Shown: positions 57,471 to 64,000 of the stretch, piece after piece
Layout: each line of letters starts with the position of its first letter
Position numbering within the stretch: position 1 is the first letter of the stretch
Source of the DNA: Pseudomonas sp. G2-4
GTDB taxonomy: Bacteria > Pseudomonadota > Gammaproteobacteria > Pseudomonadales > Pseudomonadaceae
Reading direction: 5' to 3'
Length of the DNA stretch: 64,000 bases
Assembly: GCF_030064125.1 (NCBI RefSeq)
Contig: NZ_CP125957.1
Span: 5,512,501 to 5,576,500, forward strand
Program-made: the position numbers and the translations under genes
The notes under the pieces: model-generated
Database searches by the model: none
The model's input: the letters and a program-made list of their open reading frames with translations, nothing else
Told to the model about the DNA's origin: nothing

Positions 57471-59909
57471 TCAGGCCGGCTTGGCCTCCGCCAACGCCTG
57501 CTGCGCCAGTTCCTTTTCCGCTTCCTTGATGTCGTCTTCGCTGATCATCTCGGCGATGACCCGCAGCCGCTCCACCACCCGTGCGTTGACGCTGCCCTCA
57601 GGAAACTCGCCATTTTCATCCGGTTCACCGGCAGGCTCGCCCACCAGCAGGCTCAAGGCTTCGTCGGCCTGGCGCACGGCATAGACGTGGAATTGCCCGG
57701 CGCGCACGGCGGCCAGCACTTTCTCGTCGAGCATCAGGGTAGCGACGTTGGCCTGGGGAATGATCGCCCCTTGTTCACCGGTCAGCCCACGGGCTTCGCA
57801 GAGGCGGAAGAAGCCTTCGATCTTCTCGTTGACCCCCCCCACCGCCTGCACTTCACCGAACTGGTTGATCGAGCCGGTGATGGCGAAGCATTGCTTCAAC
57901 GGCGTCTTCGACAGGGCCGAAATCAGCGTGCACGCCTCGCCCAGGGAGGCGCTGTCGCCATCCACATAGCCGTAGGACTGTTCCAGGGCGATGCTGGCGG
58001 AGATCGCCAGCGGAAATTCCTGGGCATAACGGCTACCCAGGTAACCCGTGAGGATCATCACGCCCTTGGAGTGGATCGGCTGGCCAAGGTTGACCTCCCG
58101 CTCGATGTCGACGATCCCGCTGCCACCCGGATACACCGTGGCGGAAATCCGCGCCGGCACACCGAACGCCGAGTCGCCGACCTCGAGCACCGTCAACCCG
58201 TTGCATTTACCCACCGCCGCGCCGTCGGTGTCGATCAGGATGATCCCCGCCAGCATGTCGTCGAGGATCCGTGCCGAGACACGCCCGGTGCGCGTGGCCT
58301 TGGCCTTGAGGGCGCGTTCGATGTGGCCGGCGTCGGTCATCTCGTCACCGGCCAGCTGACGAATGAAATCCGCCTCGCTGACCAGCTGGAACAGGTCTCC
58401 GATCCGCGCCGACAAGCGCCCCTGGTGCTCGGCCAGGCGAGCACTGTAGGTGGCCAGGCGCGCCACCGCATCGGCGGTCAGCGGGGCCATGCCTTCTTCC
58501 GAAGTGCGGGTCTTGAGCAACTGGGCGAACTGCTCCAGGCTCTCGTCGCCCATCGGGATGTCTTCGTCGAAGTCCACCAGCACGCGGAACATTTCCTGAA
58601 AGTCCGGATCCAGGTCCTGCAACGTGTAGTAGAGCTGGCGGGCGCCGATGATCACGACCTTGACCTGCAACGGAATGTGCTGCGGCGTCAGGGTCACCGT
58701 GGCCAAACGACCCAGCTCACCCAGCGGCGATTCCATTTTCAGCTTGCGCGATTGCAGGGCGCGCTTGAGCGCATCCCACACGAACGGCTCACTGAGCATT
58801 TTTTCAGCTTCGAGAATCAGAAAACCACCGTTTGCCCGATGAAGCGCACCCGGACGCAGCTGCCGATACGTGGTGTAGAGCGCCCCCTGGTCGGTGCTGT
58901 ATTCGATGCGGCCGAACAGGTTGTCGTAGGTCGGGTGCGGCTCGAACACCACCGGGGCGCCACCACTGAACGGATGCCCCACTACCAGGCTCGGTGCGTA
59001 CTGTTCTTCCAGCAGCTTGCGGGCGATGGCGTCGGTCTTGCTGTCGTCCACCAGTTGCTCGACCACGGTCTTGAGCAGGTACACCTGCATCGCCTGCAAG
59101 TATCCGCAGACCGCCGCGTTCTCCGCGTATTTTTCCGACAGCGGCGCCAGCAAGGGTTGCAGGGCCAAGGTGATGGTTTCTTCGTTGAGCTGGCGCAACT
59201 GGTTGCTGGACTCGCGCTTCCACTGCGGCAGGCTGGCGAGTTCTTCGTTCAGACGCTCTTCGAGGCCGGAAATGTCGTCATGGAAACGTTCGCGCTCGGC
59301 CTCCGGCAACTGGGCGAATTCCGCCTCATCCAGCGCCTTGCCTTCGCTCATTGGCGTGAAAGCGATGTTGGTGCTGTCACGGTACAGCGCGACATCTTTC
59401 TCCAATGCCAGGCGCTCGATCACATCGAGCGCACGGTCGTAGCGCTGGTTGAACGCGCGGTCGATGGCGCTTTTTTTCTGCTGGTAGGACGGGTGCTCGA
59501 ACACCGCCGGAAAGGTCGCCAACAGGTTGTCGATCAGGCCGTTGATATCGGCGATGAAAGCCCCGGCAGTACCCGAGGGCAGCTCAAGGGCCCGGGGTTC
59601 GCGAGGCTCATCGAAGTTGTTGACATAGACCCAGTCGGCCGGGGTTTGCAGGCGCTTGCCTTCGGCCTTGAGATAGCGTTTGACGAACGAAAACCGGCCA
59701 GTGCCGGGCTCGCCCATGACAAATACGTTGTAACCGGGGCGCGGCATGGCCACGCCGAACTGCAATGCTTCGACCGCACGTTCCTGGCCAAGCACACCGC
59801 GGAAAGGCTCCAGATCATTGGTGGTAGAGAAGCTGAACTGTTCAGCGGAAAACGGACGGGTCAGCGCTTCGGGCGCTAGACGCAAGCTGGCAGCAACAGG
59901 ATCAGGCAT
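57471..59909 (-). CDS. Lon-family ATP-binding protease-like protein (LonB/YcbZ type)
   Basis: An 812-residue protein. An AAA-type N-terminal domain is followed by a large inserted helical region and a C-terminal Lon protease domain. The latter has the catalytic Ser in DGDSASLGEA and Lys in GGVNEKIEGF. The P-loop reads GEPGTGRFS (residues 66-74), with Arg where Lys is normal, a variant I believe is shared by this subfamily. It is cytoplasmic. AAGGAA precedes the start. Substrates are unknown. Confidence 0.88.
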   Translation of the reverse strand: MPDPVAASLRLAPEALTRPFSAEQFSFSTTNDLEPFRGVLGQERAVEALQFGVAMPRPGYNVFVMGEPGTGRFSFVKRYLKAEGKRLQTPADWVYVNNFDEPREPRALELPSGTAGAFIADINGLIDNLLATFPAVFEHPSYQQKKSAIDRAFNQRYDRALDVIERLALEKDVALYRDSTNIAFTPMSEGKALDEAEFAQLPEAERERFHDDISGLEERLNEELASLPQWKRESSNQLRQLNEETITLALQPLLAPLSEKYAENAAVCGYLQAMQVYLLKTVVEQLVDDSKTDAIARKLLEEQYAPSLVVGHPFSGGAPVVFEPHPTYDNLFGRIEYSTDQGALYTTYRQLRPGALHRANGGFLILEAEKMLSEPFVWDALKRALQSRKLKMESPLGELGRLATVTLTPQHIPLQVKVVIIGARQLYYTLQDLDPDFQEMFRVLVDFDEDIPMGDESLEQFAQLLKTRTSEEGMAPLTADAVARLATYSARLAEHQGRLSARIGDLFQLVSEADFIRQLAGDEMTDAGHIERALKAKATRTGRVSARILDDMLAGIILIDTDGAAVGKCNGLTVLEVGDSAFGVPARISATVYPGGSGIVDIEREVNLGQPIHSKGVMILTGYLGSRYAQEFPLAISASIALEQSYGYVDGDSASLGEACTLISALSKTPLKQCFAITGSINQFGEVQAVGGVNEKIEGFFRLCEARGLTGEQGAIIPQANVATLMLDEKVLAAVRAGQFHVYAVRQADEALSLLVGEPAGEPDENGEFPEGSVNARVVERLRVIAEMISEDDIKEAEKELAQQALAEAKPA

Positions 59910-60066
59910 CGGGCTTCCTTACATCAGGCGGGGCAGATAACGGCATTCTGGCGTCCCCCGCACCTGACTGGCAAGGAGCGCCTCAGGCCAAAGCATAGTC
60001 GAGGGACATACCCCGGGCGGGGCTCAGTAAATTCGGGACTTGAAGGATAGTTTTTGCAAAATGTCA

Positions 60067-60096
60067 CGGAACCCTTGGATCGTGCCTAAACTCCAA
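60067..60096 (+). promoter_or_regulatory. Weak candidate AlgU (sigma-22) promoter before the DUF3015 gene
   Basis: GGAACCC, then 17 bases, then TCCAA, against GAACTT and TCTGA. Only the GAAC part is convincing. It is 87 bp upstream of the start. Confidence 0.25.
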
Positions 60097-60182
60097 ATTG
60101 CGCGGCTGGAATATAACCAGCCCACTGGCAGCTGTAGGGGCCAGACCCTGTCCATTGGTATGCACATAAAGAGAACATAGCT

Positions 60183-60671
60183 ATGAAACGGATTCTTCTC
60201 GGTACTCTCTTCACCGCTGTATCCCTCAACGCCATGGCCCAGGCGCCGGGCGGCCCGGATTGCGGCTGGGGCAACATGCTGTTCGAAGGTCAGCGTGGCA
60301 CTCCAGCTCACTTCCTGGCATCCACCACCAACGGCACCTCCGGTAACGCTACCTTCGGCATGACCTCCGGCACCAACGGCTGCTCGACCAACGCGGCGCT
60401 GACCTACGGTGGCAAGTCCTGGCTGGCCATGAATGGCATGATGAACGAGCTGTCCGAAGACATGGCCAAGGGTCAGGGCGAAGCACTGACCACCTACGCC
60501 GTGGTACTGGGCGTGGCGCCGGAAGACCGTGCGCATTTCTCTGCCGTCACTCACGAGCACTTCCAGCAGATCTTCAGCAAGGCTGACGTGACTGCCGAAG
60601 ACGTGCATACCAACACTCTGGCTGTACTGAAAAGCGATCCTCGCCTGGCCAAGTACGCAACTCAAGCTTAA
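60183..60671 (+). CDS. DUF3015 exported protein
   Basis: A 162-residue protein with the signal peptide MKRILLGTLFTAVSLNAMAQ. The mature part begins APGGPDCGWGNMLFEGQRG, the DUF3015 signature, and has a second Cys in TNGCSTN, so one disulfide is likely. The family is common in pseudomonads, and its function is unknown to me. It has its own terminator. The Lon-family gene is divergent. Confidence 0.88.
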   Translation: MKRILLGTLFTAVSLNAMAQAPGGPDCGWGNMLFEGQRGTPAHFLASTTNGTSGNATFGMTSGTNGCSTNAALTYGGKSWLAMNGMMNELSEDMAKGQGEALTTYAVVLGVAPEDRAHFSAVTHEHFQQIFSKADVTAEDVHTNTLAVLKSDPRLAKYATQA

Positions 60672-60681
60672 GCTCGGTACC

Positions 60682-60709
60682 ACTCGCTCCTCTCGGGGAG
60701 CGGGTTTTT
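60682..60709 (+). terminator. Terminator of the DUF3015 gene
   Basis: ACTCGCTCC-TCTCGG-GGAGCGGGT followed by TTTTT, then C and five more T. It lies 10 bp after the stop. Confidence 0.85.
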
Positions 60710-60761
60710 CTTTTTGGGGCCCCTTTCGGTCTTTTATTTTCGACTTTCCAAGTAGCCGACT

Positions 60762-62615
60762 ATGCTCAAACGCCTTGCCTGGCTGGCGCTCTGTGTGTGC
60801 GCCCCGCTGTCCGCCGCGCCTCATGTCGACCCTCAACGTTTGCAGCAACTGGCCAACGACCGCTTCTGGATTTCCCTGGGCCACTACGAAACCGCCAAGC
60901 TTGGCGGCTGGCGCAGCTATGTCAGCGACAGGAAATTCTTCCTCGCGCCCGACGGCAATGAACACCCCGACCGTGAGCTGACCGCCACGCTGCAAGCCCT
61001 GTATGGCCCGGCCAGCGCCGGCCAGCAGCACGCCCAGTGCGTGTTCCCGGCGCGAACGCGCTGGCTCAAGGCGCAGCTCAAGCTGACGGACCTGCCGGCC
61101 ATCGATTGCAGCGAATTCACCCAGTGGTTCAAGGACGTGTCGCCCCACAGCGCGGTGATGATTTTCCCGGCCGCGTACCTGAACAGCCCTTCTTCGATGT
61201 TCGGCCATACCTTGCTGCGCATCGACCAGGCCGATGTGCAAAGCGACAAGACAGCCCTGCTCAGCTATGCGATCAATTTCGGCGCCTACATCGAAGGCTC
61301 GGACAACAGCATCCTCTACGCCTGGAAAGGCCTGATGGGCGGCTATCCCGGCCTGTTCGCCCTGGTGCCGTACCAGGAAAAACTCTCCGAATACCGTAGC
61401 CTGGAGAACCGCGACCTGTGGGAATACCGCCTCAACCTGAGCCAGGCGGAAACCGAGCGCATGGTCGAACACGTCTGGGAACTCAAGCAGATTCAGTTCG
61501 ACTATTTCTTCTTCGACGAAAACTGTTCCTATCGCCTGCTCGAATTGCTCCAAGTGGCCCGCCCCAGCCTGCGCCTGACCGAACAATTCCCGCTGACGGC
61601 GATTCCCACCGACACCGTCAAGGCCGTGAAAGAAGCCGGACTGGTGGAGAGCATCGACTATCGGCCGTCCCGGGAACGGGAACTGCTCAGTCGCGCCGAA
61701 CCGCTCACCGACGACGAGCAACAATGGGTGCTGAAGGTCAGCGCCGACCAGCAGCAACTGCAAGCCCCTGCATTCAAAGCGCTGCCACGGGCGCGCCAGG
61801 CGCTGATCATCGATGCGGCGTATCGTCTGGAGCGCTATCGCGCCAACGGCCAGGAACGCGATCCGCAACGTTCCCAACGCAGCTTCGAACTGTTGCGCGC
61901 AATCAACCAGAACCCCGCGCCGGAACTCGACATCCCGCAACCCGGCCTGCCCGAGGATGGCCATGAATCGCGCACCTGGCAGGCCGGCCTCGGCACCCGG
62001 GGCGACCGGGCGTTCGGTGAGTATGGCTTGCGCATGGCCTACCACGACCTCAACGACAACGCCGAGAGCTTCCCCCTGGGCGCGCAGATCGAAATTCTCC
62101 AATTGAAACTGCGTCAGTACGAAGGCAATGACTGGCAGTTGCAGCAACTGGACCTGGCGACTATTCGTTCCCTGACCCCGCGCAACGAGCTGCTGCAACC
62201 GCTGTCCTGGCAGGTTACCGGGGGCCTGGAGCGGGTGCCGGGCAAACACGACGATGAAACCTTGGTCAGCCACGTCAATGGCGGCGCCGGTGGTACCTGG
62301 GCGCTGGGCGAAGATGTCCTGGGCTTTGCGCTGGGCACGGTGCGGGTCGAGCACAACAATGACTTCGCCCAGTTCATCGCCCCGGCCGCCGGTTTCAACA
62401 GCGGGGTGCTGTGGAAAAATCCGTTGGGCAACCTGAGCCTGGAAGCCAAGGGCGACTATTTCGTCAACGGCGAAGTGCGCCGTAGCCTGAGCCTGAATCA
62501 ACAATGGGAATTGTCCCGCAACCTCGGCCTGCGCTTGAGTGCCCAGCGGGAATTCAGCCAATTGGCTTCGCCGGAGAACGAGGTGATGCTCGAGGTGAAG
62601 TGGTATCACTATTGA
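60762..62615 (+). CDS. DUF4105 (Lnb N-terminal-like) envelope protein
   Basis: A 617-residue exported protein with signal peptide MLKRLAWLALCVCAPLSAAP. The central part has the DUF4105 motifs SSMFGHTLLRID, GGYPGLFALVPY and FDENCSYRLLELLQ, whose His and Cys suggest a papain-like (NlpC-type) catalytic pair. The last 200 residues are beta-strand rich (LQLKLRQYEGNDWQLQQLDL) and resemble an outer-membrane barrel, ending with Tyr-His-Tyr. The role is unproven; a link to lipid or peptidoglycan processing is inference. Confidence 0.82.
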   Translation: MLKRLAWLALCVCAPLSAAPHVDPQRLQQLANDRFWISLGHYETAKLGGWRSYVSDRKFFLAPDGNEHPDRELTATLQALYGPASAGQQHAQCVFPARTRWLKAQLKLTDLPAIDCSEFTQWFKDVSPHSAVMIFPAAYLNSPSSMFGHTLLRIDQADVQSDKTALLSYAINFGAYIEGSDNSILYAWKGLMGGYPGLFALVPYQEKLSEYRSLENRDLWEYRLNLSQAETERMVEHVWELKQIQFDYFFFDENCSYRLLELLQVARPSLRLTEQFPLTAIPTDTVKAVKEAGLVESIDYRPSRERELLSRAEPLTDDEQQWVLKVSADQQQLQAPAFKALPRARQALIIDAAYRLERYRANGQERDPQRSQRSFELLRAINQNPAPELDIPQPGLPEDGHESRTWQAGLGTRGDRAFGEYGLRMAYHDLNDNAESFPLGAQIEILQLKLRQYEGNDWQLQQLDLATIRSLTPRNELLQPLSWQVTGGLERVPGKHDDETLVSHVNGGAGGTWALGEDVLGFALGTVRVEHNNDFAQFIAPAAGFNSGVLWKNPLGNLSLEAKGDYFVNGEVRRSLSLNQQWELSRNLGLRLSAQREFSQLASPENEVMLEVKWYHY

Positions 62616-62731
62616 CCGAGGCGTCTCTGCACGCGCACAGGGACAAACGGATTAATCACAGGGCTTTCACATCGGCCTGACGAATCCGCCTCTAGACTTC
62701 TCGTATAAGCGGATATGGCGGGAAGGCACAA

Positions 62732-63088
62732 ATGAGGCGCACGGCAGTGGTACTGGGTGTGTTGATGCTGCTCGGCGGCTGTGAAACCACCCATGAAGAC
62801 CTGATCGCCCGAGGTTATCCACCAGCGTTCGCCGACGGTTACGACGACGGTTGCAGCAGCGGCCGGCAAGCGGCCGGGGTGATCACCGGACAGTTCAGGA
62901 AAGACGTGCCGCGCTATCTCAAGGACCCGCACTACGCCGAAGGCTGGAGCGATGGTTTCCGTCAGTGCCAGGCCATGCGCGAAAGCGAAGAGCGTAATGC
63001 CTACCGCGAGCGTCATTGGGATGACCACGAACGGGCCTGGCAACAAGAGAAGGATCGGGACGCCGGCCGGGCGTACCGCTCGCCGTGA
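62732..63088 (+). CDS. Small putative lipoprotein with an internal repeat
   Basis: A 118-residue protein. The lipoprotein signal ends LLGGC (Cys17). The mature protein contains two related units, FADGYDDGCSSG and YAEGWSDGFRQC, each with a Cys, then a highly charged helical tail (ESEERNAYRERHWDDHER). Glu follows the lipid-bearing Cys, so outer-membrane sorting is likely. Function unknown. It lies 70 bp before the GreA/B-like gene. Confidence 0.72.
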   Translation: MRRTAVVLGVLMLLGGCETTHEDLIARGYPPAFADGYDDGCSSGRQAAGVITGQFRKDVPRYLKDPHYAEGWSDGFRQCQAMRESEERNAYRERHWDDHERAWQQEKDRDAGRAYRSP

Positions 63089-63158
63089 GTCGCGTACAGA
63101 TATCCATCGAAACCAAAAGCCTGCCACCATGGCCCAAGCTCCAATAGAGGAGAACACC

Positions 63159-63650
63159 ATGAGCCGCGCTTTCGTCAACGAAGACAACGCCGCTGCCCAG
63201 GCCGATCAGCCGGTCGAACGCCAGGTCAGTGCGCAACCCAATTACGTCACCCCCAGCGGGTTTGCTCAATTGCAGGCCCGGGTCGCCGAGTTGCAGGCGT
63301 TGCACAGCCAGCAGACCGCCAGGAAAGATCAGTCAGACAAACAGCGCATCGCCGACATCGAACGGGACCTGCGCTATTTCAACCAACGCTTGCAAAGCGC
63401 GCAGGTCGTTGCGCCGACGTCAGCGGAACAGGTGCGCATCGGGCATTGGGTGACCTTTGTCGATGAGCACGATCAGCAACAGCGAGTGCAATTGGTGGGT
63501 GAAGACCAGGCCGATGCGGCGAGTGGGCTGATCAACTGGGGCTCCCCCCTGGGGCGGGCGTTGCTGGGGGCGAAGGCTGGGGATGAGGTGATCTGGGAGC
63601 GACCTGTCGGGAATCTCGCCATTGAAGTCGTTGCGATAGAGGTTGATTAA
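63159..63650 (+). CDS. GreA/GreB-like transcription elongation factor family protein
   Basis: A 163-residue protein with an N-terminal coiled coil (GFAQLQARVAELQALHS to IERDLRYFNQRLQSA) and a C-terminal FKBP-like Gre domain (RIGHWVTFVDEHDQQQRVQL; INWGSPLGRALLGAKAGDEV). The tip of the coiled coil lacks an obvious acidic DE pair of true GreA/B, so it may bind the polymerase secondary channel without cleavage activity, like Rnk-type proteins. AGAGGAG precedes the ATG at 63159. Confidence 0.8.
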   Translation: MSRAFVNEDNAAAQADQPVERQVSAQPNYVTPSGFAQLQARVAELQALHSQQTARKDQSDKQRIADIERDLRYFNQRLQSAQVVAPTSAEQVRIGHWVTFVDEHDQQQRVQLVGEDQADAASGLINWGSPLGRALLGAKAGDEVIWERPVGNLAIEVVAIEVD

Positions 63651-63731
63651 TGGACTAGGCGGCCGGCGCTTGTTAGTACAATGATAAAAAATAAAACATT
63701 TCCAACAGGGTCGCATAAAGAGCGTTAAAGC

Positions 63732-63784
63732 CTCTAGCGCTAGAGCGTGGGAACAGCACATTACATGCCTGTAGCAACATGTAA
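63732..63784. promoter_or_regulatory. Palindromes in the AT-rich upstream region of the last gene
   Basis: CTCTAGCGCTAGAG (63732-63745) is a perfect 14-base palindrome, and TTACATG (63761-63767) is inverted as CATGTAA at 63778-63784. They could be operators of the gene beginning at 63884. Confidence 0.4.
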
Positions 63785-63883
63785 CCGCAACATAAGGTCA
63801 TAACGACATGTTTGTGTTAGTTCAGGAGCATGCTACTGTTTTCCCCGCGCCAAAACAGGGTGCAACAACAGTAGAGGAGAAAC

Positions 63884-64000
63884 ATGATGAGCGAACAAAT
63901 ACTGGCCATGTCAGGTGACTTCGACGGTGACTTCAAGTCCTACCAGCAAGTTAACAGTCGCGGTATTGAGTCAGCAGCGCTGACCATTGTCGAGTGCGGC
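63884..64000 (+). CDS. Unidentified gene, start only (cut by window end)
   Basis: The frame is open from the double ATG at 63884/63887 to the last base, 39 codons: MMSEQILAMSGDFDGDFKSY and onward to IVECG. GAGGAGA lies 5 bases before the first ATG, a strong ribosome-binding site, which supports real translation. I do not recognise the protein. The upstream 230 bp is AT-rich compared with the rest of the window and holds palindromes. Confidence 0.5.
   Translation, partial: MMSEQILAMSGDFDGDFKSYQQVNSRGIESAALTIVECG

Noticed and set aside
57462..59879. An 805-codon open frame opposite the Lon-family gene
   Set aside because: Antisense shadow of a gene with intact protease motifs.
60067..60096. 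AlgU promoter before the DUF3015 gene as a firm call
   Set aside because: Only GGAAC matches well; the -10 part TCCAA is poor. Kept as a low-confidence feature and not raised as a finding.
60024..62609. An 861-codon minus-strand frame spanning the DUF3015 and DUF4105 genes
   Set aside because: It crosses a strong terminator and two genes with signal peptides on the other strand. No domain is seen.

Overview
The window is a chromosomal stretch of a Pseudomonas of the fluorescens group. The evidence is the GC-rich coding DNA, protein sequences that read like P. aeruginosa/P. fluorescens orthologues throughout, the gene order (panCD-pgi-acs; pilBCD-coaE-yacG; clpB-pgeF-rluD/bamD-pilSR; murJ-ribF-ileS-lspA-fkpB-ispH; rplU-rpmA-obg-proB), and about seventeen copies of two palindromic REP families typical of this group. 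I see no prophage, insertion sequence, CRISPR array or antibiotic-resistance gene. Comparisons with PAO1 locus order are from memory.

Layout. 1-10.4 kb: the end of panC, panD, pgi, acs, an RlmI/RlmK-like methyltransferase, a 981-residue AsmA/DUF748 protein, a DUF2845 protein and a BON-domain protein. 10.6-15.9 kb: type IV pilus genes pilA (minus) and pilBCD (plus), followed by coaE and yacG. 15.9-19.8 kb: small conserved genes, an ECF-type permease, DUF1780, a MOSC protein, DUF3094 and type II NADH dehydrogenase. 20.1-22.3 kb: a frameshifted chemoreceptor and four tRNA genes. 22.7-28.3 kb: clpB, pgeF and rluD, with bamD divergent. 28.5-31.6 kb: pilS-pilR. 31.8-33.4 kb: a DUF6124 gene and a 1-kb inverted-repeat element without credible genes. 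33.4-40.9 kb: thiO and the minor-pilin operon fimU-pilV-pilW-pilX-pilY1-pilE (minus), with fimT divergent. 40.9-48.4 kb: isoprenoid, lipoprotein, tRNA-charging, flavin and cell-wall genes in one minus-strand operon. 48.6-54.2 kb: rpsT, creA, proB, obg, rpmA, rplU and divergent ispB. 54.4-64 kb: yjdM, a likely Fur-controlled small gene, fklB, a UPF0114 membrane protein, a Lon-family protein, envelope proteins, a GreA/B-like factor and an unidentified gene cut by the window end.

How the genes connect. The type IV pilus theme covers the major pilin, extension ATPase, platform, prepilin peptidase, minor-pilin/PilY1 tip complex and the PilS-PilR system. A GG-N10-GC sigma-54 site sits in front of pilA, matching PilR control. 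panC-panD and coaE belong to the pantothenate/CoA pathway, and acs uses CoA. ispH and ispB make isoprenoid and quinone side chains that serve ndh. murJ, lspA, bamD and pgeF serve the envelope.

Most unusual items: (1) a 1-kb inverted repeat at 32375-33346 whose two arms carry matching hairpins with three compensatory base-pair changes; (2) a chemoreceptor gene put out of frame by one extra GCCC unit; (3) a 121-bp tandem duplication at the end of that gene; (4) a BON-domain gene with a sigma-54-like promoter, upstream direct repeats and an inverted repeat covering its ribosome-binding site; (5) a probable Fur box in front of a small conserved gene; (6) the fimU-pilE operon pointing away from fimT, with no pilY2.
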